Source: Chloroflexota bacterium
GTDB lineage: Bacteria; Chloroflexota; Dormibacteria; Dormibacterales; Dormibacteraceae
NCBI GenBank assembly: GCA_005882115.1
Contig: VBEG01000033.1
Coordinates: forward strand, 1-64,000
Reading direction: 5' to 3'
Length of the DNA: 64,000 nt
The notes under the pieces were generated by a model, which saw nothing but the letters and a program-made list of their open reading frames with translations, did not search any database and had not been told where the DNA came from. The position numbers and the translations under genes are program-made. This document shows, piece by piece, positions 1 to 9,080 of this stretch. Each line of letters opens with the position of its first letter. Positions within the stretch are counted from its first letter, which is position 1.

Positions 1-1
1 C

Positions 2-727
2 GCGGTCAACGCATCTCAGATCGGCCTCAGCTGGACGGCCTCCAGCGGAGCCACCTCCTACAAGATCCAGCGTTCACCCGACGGCAGCACCGGCTGGACC
101 CAGGTCGGCACCAGCGGCACCACCACCTTCACCGACTCCGGGCTCATCCCTTCGACTACTTACTTCTATCGGGTGCTGGCCAGCAACGGAACGGGCATCT
201 CTGCCCCCTCCAACGTGGCTTCCGCCACGACCTCGGCCGGCCTCTCTTACAGCCAATCGCCCCAGGGCAGCTGGGTGGGCGTCTACGGCGCCGACGGCTA
301 CGCCCTGCTGGGCTGGAATGGCGGCGATCTGGTTTCGATGCCCAAATGCAGCCTGGTCGTCGATCAGGGCAGTCGCTATGTCTGGAACAATGTCACGGGG
401 GTTCAGGCCTTGCAGAGCCCGGACACCTCGACCCGCCAGGCCGCCACCATCTACGATGCCAACCAGGTCCGCATCCACCTCACTTTCTCGACCGCGTACA
501 CCGGCACCATCCATCTCTATGCCCTCGACGGAGATGGCCTGGGTCGGCGGGAGACCATCACCGTCGATGACGGCTCCGGTCCGCAGACCGCCAACCTCAC
601 CACCGATTTCTCACAGGGCGCCTGGGTCAACGTCCCCATCAATGTCACCGCAGGCCGCACGGTGACGGTGACGGTGACTCGCACCGCGGGACTCAACGCT
701 GTCCTGTCTGGAGTCTTCCTGGGCTGA
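2..727 (+). CDS. Fibronectin type III surface protein, 5'-truncated
   Basis: The reading frame is open from the window edge, so the N-terminus is missing and 241 residues remain. Residues 1 to about 75 look like a fibronectin type III domain: a GLSWTAS strand near the start, then TYFYRVLASN and a terminal SNVASATT strand. The remaining ~165 residues form a beta-rich domain beginning SQSPQGSWVGVYGADGY, rich in Thr/Val strands, that ends at the stop. Such modules are typical of secreted or wall-bound glycan-binding proteins. I do not recognise the C-terminal domain by name. The function is unknown, probably extracellular adhesion or polysaccharide binding. Confidence 0.75.
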   Translation, partial: AVNASQIGLSWTASSGATSYKIQRSPDGSTGWTQVGTSGTTTFTDSGLIPSTTYFYRVLASNGTGISAPSNVASATTSAGLSYSQSPQGSWVGVYGADGYALLGWNGGDLVSMPKCSLVVDQGSRYVWNNVTGVQALQSPDTSTRQAATIYDANQVRIHLTFSTAYTGTIHLYALDGDGLGRRETITVDDGSGPQTANLTTDFSQGAWVNVPINVTAGRTVTVTVTRTAGLNAVLSGVFLG

Positions 728-761
728 AGTTGCCCCGACTCTTGAGCTCGGTAAGTCGCGG

Positions 762-1172
762 CTAGGAGAGGTGAACGGTCCCGTCGGCAGCCAATTCCCA
801 GTCCGGATTGTGAGCGACTTCCCAAACGTGACCGTCCGGATCCGCGAACGCGCCCGTGTAGCCACCCCACTCGGCGTGAGCCGCCGGACGAGCGATGGTG
901 CCCCCGGCGTGCACCGCTTCGGCGAGCACAGCGTCGACCTCGCTCGGCGAGCGGACGTTATGGGCAAGCTCGATGCCAGGCGCTGCGTGTCCGCCCAGCG
1001 CGGTCCAGAGGCCAAGGATCATTCCGCCGGCTTGAAAGAAGGCGACCTCGTCATCAGGCTGATGTGCGTCGTGCCACCCCATCGCTTCGTAGAAGGCGCG
1101 GGCGCGCGCGAGGTCTGTCACGCCAAGCGTCACAAGGCTGATCCGCTGCTCCACTTGGCGTAAGTATGTCAA
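762..1172 (-). CDS. VOC (glyoxalase/bleomycin-resistance fold) family protein
   Basis: This 136-residue protein has the paired beta-alpha-beta-beta-beta halves of the vicinal oxygen chelate fold. The first half starts ISLVTLGVTDLARARAFYEA and the second carries the hallmark FADPDGHVWEV near the C-terminus. The usual metal ligand of the second half (the E of VWEV) is present. Proteins of this size are dioxygenases, isomerases or drug-binding proteins, and the substrate cannot be read from sequence. It is a single gene, convergent with the upstream surface protein and divergent from the kelch lipoprotein. A start at the Val/Met just before EQRISL is also possible. Confidence 0.85.
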   Translation of the reverse strand: MTYLRQVEQRISLVTLGVTDLARARAFYEAMGWHDAHQPDDEVAFFQAGGMILGLWTALGGHAAPGIELAHNVRSPSEVDAVLAEAVHAGGTIARPAAHAEWGGYTGAFADPDGHVWEVAHNPDWELAADGTVHLS

Positions 1173-1224
1173 CGCATCGTTCTGCAGACCGCAGCTTCGA
1201 AACCAAGTCGAGCGTTACAGGCAT

Positions 1225-3549
1225 ATGCGTCCCGCGCCTCGCGCATGGTTGGTTCTGGGCACTTGCTGCGCCGTCCTCAGCGCCTCGGCAGCCTGTTCCC
1301 CCGCGCCGCAGGCCGGCAGGTCTTCTTCCTCACCAGCAGTCTCCGGATCTCCGTCGGCCCCGCCCGCGACCTTGCCGGGAGGATGGAACGCCGGCGGCGA
1401 CCTCAGCACCACGCGTTGGGGGCAGATGGTTGGCGTGCTGCTGCAGGGTGGGCGCGTACTCGTGACGGGGACCTCAAGCGATGGCCGCGGAGTCGGCAAC
1501 GTCGACATCTACGACCCCGCCGGCGGGTGGTCGGTGGGGCCAAAGCTGCCGAACGACCGCATCGGAGCAGTGGCCGCGCCGCTGCCGGGCGGCCGTTCAC
1601 TGCTGGCCGGCGGTAGGCCCGATTTTCGGGGCGACTGCTGCCCGCCAGGTCCTCTCGCCACCGCGATGACATACAACCCGAGCACCGGCACCTGGACCAA
1701 GGCACCAAACATGAGTGTCGCTCGCGCCTACGCGACGGCAACGCCGCTCCCCGACGGTCGCGTCCTGATTGCGGGTGGCTACGATGCCCAGATTCGGCCC
1801 CTGGCCAGCAGCCAGTTCTTCAATCCGACCTCCTCGACCTGGACGACCGGCCCGACGCTCACGCATGGCCGGTTCCGTCAGTCCGCCGTGCTGCTCAAGG
1901 GTGGTGGGGTCCTAGTCGTCGGTGGGGCTGACCAGGAGAACCCCGATCGGCTGCTCAGCAGCGCTGAGTTGTTCGACCCGGCGACCGCACGATGGCTCGG
2001 CGCCGGCACCATCGGCACTCCTAGAGCACAGTTCACTCTCACCGCCCTGGCCGATGGCCGCGCGCTTCTCGCGGGTGGTCTCGGTGCGGACGGATCGACC
2101 ATCCTCCGTTCCACAGTTCTCTACGACCCCGCCAAGAACGAGTGGTCGCAGGGCCCCGACCTGGCAAGCGCTCGCACCTCGCACGCGGCAGGGGTCCTCA
2201 CCGACGGCAGAGTGCTTGTCTCCGGCGGCGCCGACCAGGCCGGCCGGCTCGCCTCATCTGAGTTGTTCGATCCCACGACCAACTCCTGGTCCGCCACCGG
2301 CGCCCTGGCCACCGCGCGCAGCAACCACCTCGCAATCTCACTCCCGAACGGGCATGTCCTGGTGGCCGGCGGCAGCGGGTCGCGGGATGCGTTGGCGAGC
2401 TCTGAGCTGTACGACCCGTCGGCGAAGGGAATGCCCGCCGCGCCCCGGTCGCCCGCGGGGCCCGGACGCTGGCAGCTGGCCGCCACCAAACCAATCCCCA
2501 TCGACTCCTATACCGGCTCGGCGCAGCTCCTGTCTGATGGCCGCGTGTTGCTTGTGCCCAAGTACGGCAACGCAGACTTCCAGGTCTACGACCCCAAATC
2601 CGATGCTTGGAGTACGCCGTTCAGCCGCAAGGTTCCACCGTGCAACACCTGCACGATCGGCTCACCAAGCCCACCGGAATTCCTAGCCGCCCCTCTTGGC
2701 AACGGCAAGGTTTTCCTTCTCACCGTCGACCCGCAGCGCGCCATCGCGGCCAAGACTGAGGTAATCGACCTGAAGACTGGCACCGCGACGCTGGTGACTT
2801 CGCCAGGCAAGATCGGCCAGTCGCGTCTCGAACTCCTCCCGGACGGCAGGATCTGGGTGACAGCCTTGCAGCAGTTGGACAGGCACGCATTGCTCTACAA
2901 CGTGACCACAGACCACTGGACAACCACTTCCAATGTTCCGCTCGGCCTGGCTGAGAGTGGGGCCGATATGCAAACCGTCACCGCGATTCCGGGCGGTCGA
3001 GTGCTTGTGGTCGGCTCTCGGAAGGCGATGGTTTACGACCCTGCCTCGGGAGGCTGGACCGATGCCGGTTCGTTCCCCAGCGCGTGGTCGCAGTTCTCGG
3101 CCACCGGACTCGCGTCAGGCGACGTACTTGTCGCCGGAGGCACAATGCTGACCGGCACGACGCCAGAAGGCGCGCCGATATTCGCGGTCAACTCTCAGAC
3201 GATGCTTTGGGAACGCACCACCGGGCAGGTCAGACCAGGGCAGAGCATGCCGGTGGGCCTGTACTACCACTCCGCCGCGCTGCTTGGGGACGGACGGGTG
3301 CTCCTCGCGGGCGGATCCGACGCGGTTGGAATGCACACCAGCGCCGACCCCGTGACACGAGCCGAGATCTACGATCCCGTGGCACGTAGCTGGTCGCTGG
3401 CCGCCTCGCTTCCCGTGGCGAGGTATCAGGCGATCGCGGTCCCGCTCAATGACGGACGGGTATTCCTCGTCGGAGGATCCGGGATGTGGCTGGGCGCTTT
3501 GCTCCCAAGCGAAGGTCAGCCATCACTTATCTTCACGCCTCAGCCGTAA
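1225..3549 (+). CDS. Secreted kelch-repeat lipoprotein
   Basis: A 774-residue protein with a basic N-terminus, a hydrophobic stretch and a cysteine at residue 23 (LSASAACSP), read as a somewhat weak lipobox. A linker rich in Ser/Pro follows. The rest is made of about a dozen kelch-type units of ~50 residues, each with an LPDGRVLxAGG turn, an ASSELFDP-like strand and a W of the sort STWTTGP. This gives one or two beta-propellers related to the galactose-oxidase central domain. No copper-ligand Tyr/Cys pair is obvious, so an enzymatic role is not supported. It is likely an extracellular binding protein. The ATG at 1225 places the signal peptide correctly. Confidence 0.8.
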   Translation: MRPAPRAWLVLGTCCAVLSASAACSPAPQAGRSSSSPAVSGSPSAPPATLPGGWNAGGDLSTTRWGQMVGVLLQGGRVLVTGTSSDGRGVGNVDIYDPAGGWSVGPKLPNDRIGAVAAPLPGGRSLLAGGRPDFRGDCCPPGPLATAMTYNPSTGTWTKAPNMSVARAYATATPLPDGRVLIAGGYDAQIRPLASSQFFNPTSSTWTTGPTLTHGRFRQSAVLLKGGGVLVVGGADQENPDRLLSSAELFDPATARWLGAGTIGTPRAQFTLTALADGRALLAGGLGADGSTILRSTVLYDPAKNEWSQGPDLASARTSHAAGVLTDGRVLVSGGADQAGRLASSELFDPTTNSWSATGALATARSNHLAISLPNGHVLVAGGSGSRDALASSELYDPSAKGMPAAPRSPAGPGRWQLAATKPIPIDSYTGSAQLLSDGRVLLVPKYGNADFQVYDPKSDAWSTPFSRKVPPCNTCTIGSPSPPEFLAAPLGNGKVFLLTVDPQRAIAAKTEVIDLKTGTATLVTSPGKIGQSRLELLPDGRIWVTALQQLDRHALLYNVTTDHWTTTSNVPLGLAESGADMQTVTAIPGGRVLVVGSRKAMVYDPASGGWTDAGSFPSAWSQFSATGLASGDVLVAGGTMLTGTTPEGAPIFAVNSQTMLWERTTGQVRPGQSMPVGLYYHSAALLGDGRVLLAGGSDAVGMHTSADPVTRAEIYDPVARSWSLAASLPVARYQAIAVPLNDGRVFLVGGSGMWLGALLPSEGQPSLIFTPQP

Positions 3550-3568
3550 CGCTGGCCGGTAATCACGG

Positions 3569-4747
3569 CTACAGCAGGCTGGTGTACAGCTCGACGGTCC
3601 GCGATGCGATCGCGGGCCACCCGAAGCGCTCCAACACGCGTTGTCGTCCAGCTTTCCCCATCTTCGCAGCCTCGTCCGGATCGCTCAACAATTCCTGGAT
3701 CCGGGCGGCCAGCGTGGTGGTGAATGCCGTCGGATTGTGTGCCTCGTAATCGACCAGGTGACCCGTCTCGCCCTCGACGACGATTTCCGGAATTCCGCCT
3801 ACGCGCGACGCAACCACCGCCGTCTCGCAGGCCATCGCTTCGAGGATCACCAGACCGAACGGCTCGTAGATCGACGGGCACACGAAGACCGTGGCGCCCG
3901 AATGGATGCGGATCAGATCCTCGCGAGGCAGGAAGCGATTGATCCAGACCAGGTTCCCCCGCTCGGTGCGAACCCGTTCCGCCAGGGCGTCCACCTCGGC
4001 TCCGATCTCGGCGGTGTCGGGTGAGCTCGCGGCTATGACCAGCTGATGTTGCGGATCGAGGTCGAGTGCCGCGGCCAAAAGCAGCGGCAACCCTTTCTGT
4101 CTCGTGATCCGGCCGTTGAAGAACGCGTACGGCCGACTTGGGTCAATGCCGTAGCGCTCGAGCGTCTCCGGCGACGGTTCCGGCCTGTAGATCTGAGGAT
4201 CGATCCCGTTGTGAATGACGTGGATGCGCTTCGGATCGACTTTGGGATAGCACTCGATCACGTCCTGGCGCACCGCGCCCGACACCGCGATCACGCCGTC
4301 GACCGCTTCGATGGCGGTTCGCTCGCAGAACATCGACAAGGCGTAGCCACCCCCGAGCTGCTCTGCCTTCCAGGGCCTGAGCGGCTCGAGGCTGTGCACG
4401 GTCAGCACGTGCGGAATCGACCACATGAGCTTGGCCAGGTGGCCGCCGAAGTTTGCGTACCACGTATGGCTGTGCACGATGCCTGCGTCTTTGACCCCAG
4501 CGGCCATGGCGAGGTTGATCGACATCGCCTGCAGCGCGGCTGACTCCGGCTTTGGTTCCGCGAGGTCGGCCCACGGTTGATGGCTGACGACGTCCAGTTC
4601 GTCTCGCTTCGGGCCCCAACAATGGACCGAGACGTCGGTCAGCATGCGAACCTCACGGACGAGGTACTCGACGTGCGTTCCCGCACCTCCGTAGACCTCG
4701 GGCGGATACTCACGCGTCAGCACGGCGACTCGGGGCCTTGCCACCAC
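3569..4747 (-). CDS. glgA: Glycogen/maltose-1-phosphate synthase, GT4, Corynebacterium type
   Basis: This 392-residue GT-B glycosyltransferase makes alpha-1,4-glucan or maltose-1-phosphate from ADP-glucose. The N-terminal acceptor loop reads PPEVYGGAGTHVEYL, the phosphate-binding segment is FNGRITRQKG, and the E-x7-E motif is in YEPFGLVILEAMA. Length and motifs match the short actinobacterial family (glgA/glgM) rather than the ~480-residue E. coli type. In mycobacteria this family (GlgM) makes maltose-1-phosphate for GlgE, and no glgE is visible here. It stands alone, but glgX, treZ and treY lie 10 kb downstream and would use the polymer. It is convergent with the kelch gene (19 bases apart). 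Confidence 0.88.
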   Translation of the reverse strand: MVARPRVAVLTREYPPEVYGGAGTHVEYLVREVRMLTDVSVHCWGPKRDELDVVSHQPWADLAEPKPESAALQAMSINLAMAAGVKDAGIVHSHTWYANFGGHLAKLMWSIPHVLTVHSLEPLRPWKAEQLGGGYALSMFCERTAIEAVDGVIAVSGAVRQDVIECYPKVDPKRIHVIHNGIDPQIYRPEPSPETLERYGIDPSRPYAFFNGRITRQKGLPLLLAAALDLDPQHQLVIAASSPDTAEIGAEVDALAERVRTERGNLVWINRFLPREDLIRIHSGATVFVCPSIYEPFGLVILEAMACETAVVASRVGGIPEIVVEGETGHLVDYEAHNPTAFTTTLAARIQELLSDPDEAAKMGKAGRQRVLERFGWPAIASRTVELYTSLL

Positions 4748-4895
4748 CGCCAGTTTGGCGCAGACGACCAGGTTGATCCTGATCGTGCAAGCCGCCCCGG
4801 CCGCAATCGGCGGGATGTTGTTGTGGCTGGCCTAGCGGCACCGAGCCGCCCAAAGCATTAACTAATCGATTTCCGCCGTTTAACTCGACAATACT

Positions 4896-7049
4896 GTGCT
4901 CATGTCAGAGGACACGCGCCCAAGCTCAGCCCCGGGTGGTTCGCAGGCGCGACTGGCGGCCGTCACCGAGGCAACCGACGCCTTCATCGACGCGGTCCCC
5001 GACATCGAAGCCCTGCTGGGCATCGTCGCGGAGCAAATTTCCCGTACCACGGGCGACTTCTGCGCCGTGGTGCTCCTGTCTCCGGACGGCAAGACCATTG
5101 AGCCGGTAGCCGCCTATCATCCCGACCCCAGGGTCATGGAAGACGCCCGGCATTTTGTCGGTGCCTCGATCGCGCTCGATTCCGCCGGGCCGTGGAAAAC
5201 CGTCATCCAGGAGCGACGGTCGCTTGTGATATCCATCGATCCGGACCACCTTCCGCCCAACCTTGCGCCGCACCAGAAACGTCACATCGAGAGGTGGCGG
5301 ATGCGCGAGTCGGTCCTGATCCCGATGCTCGCCCAGGACGTCGTTGTCGGCGGTCTGAATCTCAACCGCATGGAGGGTGCCCCTCCATTCGGCGAGGCGG
5401 ACCTGGAGCTGCTGGGAAGCCTCGCGGCACGGGCGGCACGGGCGATCGCCACCGCCCAGCTCTTGCGCAGCCAGAGACTGCTCGCCAGCGAGCTCGAGGC
5501 AATGGTCGCCGAGCGCACCAGGCAGCTGAGCGATGCGCAGGCCGAAGCAGAGCGGGCCAACCATGCCAAGAGCCGGTTCCTGGCCAGCATGAGCCACGAG
5601 CTCAGGACTCCGCTCAACGCGATCATCGGTTTCTCTGAGCTGCTGAGCGATGAGGCGCCCGGGCGTTTTGACACCGCCACTCGTCGTCGTTTTCTGGAGC
5701 AGATCCATGGGAGCGGCAAGCATCTGCTCCAGCTGATCAACGACATCCTCGACCTCTCCAAGGTCGAAGCCGGGCAGATGGACCTGCACCGCCAGCCCGT
5801 TGTGCTAGCCGACATCATCCGCGACGTTGTCGCGACCGCCGATCCGCTGGCGCGCACCAAGGGCCTTGTCCTCGACAGCCGGCTGGAACCGGGTACCGAC
5901 CTCATCGCCGACCCTGTGAAGTTGAAGCAGATGCTGCTCAACCTTGTGTCCAACGCGATCAAGTTCACCGCGAGCGGTGCTGTGACCATTCGCGGCCGCC
6001 CGGTCGATGCTTGGGTCGAGATCGCGGTGAGTGACACGGGTATCGGAATCGCGAAGGCGGACCTGGAGCGACTGTTTGGCGAGTTCCAACAGCTGGACCA
6101 GGGCGGGGGGCGGCGACAGGAAGGCACAGGCCTCGGCCTCGCCCTGACCAAGCGGTTTGCCCAGCTACACGGTGGCGACGTCACGGTCGCCAGCGAGCTC
6201 GGCAAGGGAAGCACCTTCACCATCCGCCTGCCAGCGCACCCGGCCGAGCACGCGCAAGACGCGGGAGTTGACCTCTCGCGGCCCCTCGTCCTCGTCGTCG
6301 ACGACAACCCAGAGGCCGCCGAGATACTTGGCCGCCACCTCGCGGTCGGTGGATTCCGAATGGCAATCGCCCGCAGCGGCACCGACGCGTTGAAGATGGC
6401 AAGAGCGCTCAAGCCAGTCGCTGTCACGCTCGACATACTCCTCCCCGAGATCGATGGCTGGGATGTCCTCACCCGACTCAAAGAGGACGAGGGCACGCGC
6501 AACATTCCCGTCGTGGTGGTATCGGTGGTCGACAATCCCGCGCTTGGCCGGGCGCTCGGCGCCATCGACTACTTCGTCAAGCCGGTGGACGGAAAGGCGC
6601 TCCTCTCGCGCCTCGAGCAGTACACCTTCACCTCGAAGGCGAGAAGCTCGGAGGTGCGTGTGCTGGTCATCGACGACGAGAAGCTCAACCTGGATCTCGT
6701 CCAGGCCATGCTCGAGCCCGCAGGTTTCCGCGTGCTGCGTGCGAATGGTGGCCAGGAGGGGATTGAGATGGCGACCTCGGAGCTCCCGAGCTTGATCCTT
6801 CTCGACCTGATGATGCCAGGCGTCAACGGCTTCGAGGTGGTGGAGAGACTCCGGTCGGAAGAGCGGACCCGAACCATCCCGATCATGATCCTCACCGCCA
6901 AGTCGCTCACTGACGACGACAAGCTGTCGCTGAACGGCCACGTCGCAGGGATCTTTCAACGCAATTCGGTGGCGGGCGCCGAGCTCATCGAGTGGCTCCG
7001 CGGGATCGTGCTCAAGACATCCGCACCGGACACCGGCCGGCTCAACTAG
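4896..7049 (+). CDS. Soluble hybrid histidine kinase GAF-HisKA-HATPase-REC-REC
   Basis: A 717-residue cytoplasmic sensor. A GAF-like domain (about 20-185) is followed by a short coiled coil, then HisKA with the phosphoacceptor His234 in SMSHELRTPLNAIIGFSELL. A HATPase_c domain has the N box NLVSNAIKF, DTGIGI and GTGLGLALTKR. Two receivers follow: REC1 with acidic pair 469-470 and phosphoacceptor Asp513 (TLDILLPEIDGW), and REC2 with Asp593-594 and Asp637 (LLDLMMPG). There are no membrane segments. Start is GTG 4896, or ATG 4902 two codons on. The C-terminal ~480 residues are clearly paralogous to the kinase at 56439-59042. It is monocistronic, divergent from glgA, with no output domain. Confidence 0.9.
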   Translation: MLMSEDTRPSSAPGGSQARLAAVTEATDAFIDAVPDIEALLGIVAEQISRTTGDFCAVVLLSPDGKTIEPVAAYHPDPRVMEDARHFVGASIALDSAGPWKTVIQERRSLVISIDPDHLPPNLAPHQKRHIERWRMRESVLIPMLAQDVVVGGLNLNRMEGAPPFGEADLELLGSLAARAARAIATAQLLRSQRLLASELEAMVAERTRQLSDAQAEAERANHAKSRFLASMSHELRTPLNAIIGFSELLSDEAPGRFDTATRRRFLEQIHGSGKHLLQLINDILDLSKVEAGQMDLHRQPVVLADIIRDVVATADPLARTKGLVLDSRLEPGTDLIADPVKLKQMLLNLVSNAIKFTASGAVTIRGRPVDAWVEIAVSDTGIGIAKADLERLFGEFQQLDQGGGRRQEGTGLGLALTKRFAQLHGGDVTVASELGKGSTFTIRLPAHPAEHAQDAGVDLSRPLVLVVDDNPEAAEILGRHLAVGGFRMAIARSGTDALKMARALKPVAVTLDILLPEIDGWDVLTRLKEDEGTRNIPVVVVSVVDNPALGRALGAIDYFVKPVDGKALLSRLEQYTFTSKARSSEVRVLVIDDEKLNLDLVQAMLEPAGFRVLRANGGQEGIEMATSELPSLILLDLMMPGVNGFEVVERLRSEERTRTIPIMILTAKSLTDDDKLSLNGHVAGIFQRNSVAGAELIEWLRGIVLKTSAPDTGRLN

Positions 7050-7394
7050 CCCTCCGCCCAGAGCCTTCTCGCGCGCGTCCTCAATATGTGTGGGCGCTGC
7101 ACGACGCTAGGGCGGCCCCCGGGCCCTCCTTGAAGATCGCCGGACTCCTCCCGACACACAACCTGATGGGCCTGATGGTGTTGCTCTCGCCGGTTACACG
7201 AATCCGTTGAGCGGAAACCTGCGTGAGCTCGGCCTTCACGCCCGTGTGATCGCCGATCGAATCGCAAGCGCGTCGGAACCCACCACGACAACCCGCCGGT
7301 GCGATCGGCGTGACCCAGTCCTAACCTGTCCCTCTTCGGAACCTTAGGGGGATGCGGCGAGGCTGGCGTTGCGACGAATGAAACCGCGCTCGAG
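7050..7394. other. Intergenic stretch without a recognisable gene
   Basis: About 345 bases separate the 3' ends of the hybrid kinase and the xylulokinase. Frames here show no family resemblance and poor codon usage. The only structure I see is a 9-base inverted repeat, CGCCGATCG at 7251-7259 and CGATCGGCG at 7302-7310, with a 42-base loop. It might act as a bidirectional terminator but has no T tract. No tRNA-like fold was evident. Confidence 0.5.
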
Positions 7395-8900
7395 CTAGTC
7401 GAGCGCAGAGAGCCGGTGCATCGCCCCGGCCGTCGATTCGTAAAGGCTCGCGTAGACCTCGTGTTGCTGCTGGTACAGACCCGATACGTCCGTATCGGGG
7501 CGCGTGACGTCGGCCCTCAACTGGACGAGGGCGGTGGCGTCGGAGACTGATGCGTAAGCGCGGCAGGCAACTCCTGCCAACAAAGCTGCCCCGAAGGCGG
7601 GTCCCTCGTCGACGGTGTTCCGGAAGACCGGCATGCCGAACATATCGGACTGGAGCTGACGCCAAATCGCGCTGCGCGCGCCTCCCCCTGTGGCGCGTAT
7701 CTCGGTGACCGGCAGAGGCAGGCCCGCGATCAGGTCCACGCACTGCTTCAGGCTGTGGACGACGCCCTCCATCACCGCGCGCGTGAGGTGGGCGAGGGTG
7801 TGCGTCATGTTCAAGCCCACGAACGCGCCCCTGGCGGATGGGTCGAGGACGGGCGTCCGCTCCCCGGATAGATAAGGAAGGAAGAGCAGGCCGCCTGAGC
7901 CGGCCGGCGCATGGGCGGCAAGAGAGGCCATGGCCTCAAAGTCGCTACCCGGCGATACGATATCGCGCCACCAGCGCAAAGCTGCCCCGGCCGCAAGCGT
8001 CACTCCCATGACGTGATACGCACCCGGAACCGCGTGGCAGAACGAATGCAGGCGGCCGCGCGGATCGACCATCGGCTCGTCGCTGTGGGCGAAGACGACA
8101 CCGCTCGTGCCGACTGACGAGCTCACGACGCCGGGCCGGACGATGCCATTGCCGACCGCCGCCGCCGCGTTGTCGCCACCGCCCGCTGCCACGGCCAGCC
8201 CTGGCGGCAGCCCGGTCAACTTTGCGGCTGACGCCGTAACCGCGCCCGTGACGTCAGGCCCTTCGTGCATCACAGGCAACCAATCGCGCGGAATCTCCAG
8301 CGCATCCAGGACCTCCTCCGACCACTGACGACGGCGCAGGTCGAGGAGCAGCGTGCCGGACGCGTCAGACACGTCGGTGGCGTGCTCGCCGGTGAGCCGC
8401 AACCGCACGTAGTCCTTCGGAAGCAAGACCCGATGAAGACGCGAGAACGCGGCAGGCTCTTCGTCCCGGAGCCACAGGATTTTCGGAGCCTGAAAGCCTG
8501 TCAGCGCCGGGTTCCCCGTGATCTCGACCAACCGCTGCATGCCGACCTTGTCAGTGATTTCTTGGCATTGCCTATGCGTCCGTTGGTCGTTCCAGAGCAG
8601 GGCCGGACGTATGACGTGATCGCTCTCATCGAGGAAGACGGCCCCATGCATCTGGCCGGTGAGGCCGAGCGCCAGCGGCGGCTGCCCGCACTCTGAGACA
8701 ACCCTTCGCAGGACGGCCTGGCTTGCGGCCCACCAATCCTCAGGCTCCTGCTCCGTCCAGCCAGGCCGCGGCGTGGCCAGCGGATACTCCTCGGTGGCGG
8801 CGACGAGGACGTTGCCTGCGAGGTCGATGGCGATTGCGCGGGCGCCAGAGGTTCCGATGTCAAGACCGAGCAGGGAGCCTTCGCGGGGGTTTGCAGTCAT
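7395..8900 (-). CDS. xylB: Xylulokinase (FGGY family)
   Basis: This 501-residue FGGY carbohydrate kinase phosphorylates D-xylulose with ATP to feed the pentose phosphate pathway. The N-terminal phosphate loop is GLDIGTSGARAIAID and the sugar-binding motif is LTGQMHGAVFLD. Asp243 in GGGDNAAAAVGNG is the expected catalytic base. The C-terminal ATP site shows ATGGGARSAIWRQ. Full length for XylB (~480-510). No xylA or sugar transporter is adjacent, so it may serve pentose salvage or another ketose. Two palindromic repeats lie 50-105 bases upstream and could control it. Confidence 0.9.
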   Translation of the reverse strand: MTANPREGSLLGLDIGTSGARAIAIDLAGNVLVAATEEYPLATPRPGWTEQEPEDWWAASQAVLRRVVSECGQPPLALGLTGQMHGAVFLDESDHVIRPALLWNDQRTHRQCQEITDKVGMQRLVEITGNPALTGFQAPKILWLRDEEPAAFSRLHRVLLPKDYVRLRLTGEHATDVSDASGTLLLDLRRRQWSEEVLDALEIPRDWLPVMHEGPDVTGAVTASAAKLTGLPPGLAVAAGGGDNAAAAVGNGIVRPGVVSSSVGTSGVVFAHSDEPMVDPRGRLHSFCHAVPGAYHVMGVTLAAGAALRWWRDIVSPGSDFEAMASLAAHAPAGSGGLLFLPYLSGERTPVLDPSARGAFVGLNMTHTLAHLTRAVMEGVVHSLKQCVDLIAGLPLPVTEIRATGGGARSAIWRQLQSDMFGMPVFRNTVDEGPAFGAALLAGVACRAYASVSDATALVQLRADVTRPDTDVSGLYQQQHEVYASLYESTAGAMHRLSALD

Positions 8901-8949
8901 CGGCCACCCTGAGCCTACCTACAGCTCAGGTCCCCCGGGACCCCGGATC

Positions 8950-9005
8950 GTCCGGACTGTCCGAGGCTTGCTTCGGGCTCCGGCTCGGTTTGTCCGGACT
9001 GTCCG
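8950..9005. promoter_or_regulatory. Pair of 14-base repeats in the xylB-ftsE divergent region
   Basis: GTCCGGACTGTCCG occurs exactly at 8950-8963 and again at 8992-9005, 42 bases apart (about four helical turns, same face). Each copy contains the near-palindrome CGGAC-T-GTCCG. The repeats fill the space between the starts of xylB (8900, leftward) and ftsE (9081, rightward). This looks like a two-site operator for a dimeric regulator. Which gene it controls is not shown by sequence. Confidence 0.5.
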
Positions 9006-9080
9006 TTGGGGGGGTCGCGCGCGTCCTCATGACTTGCGCGCCGGTTTTCCGCGAGTTCGCCGTTAGCCCTCTGCGGACAA

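Noticed and set aside
7251-7310. 9-base inverted repeat with a 42-base loop as a possible structured RNA
   Set aside because: The loop is long, flanks do not extend the stem and no T tract follows; chance is likely at this GC content.
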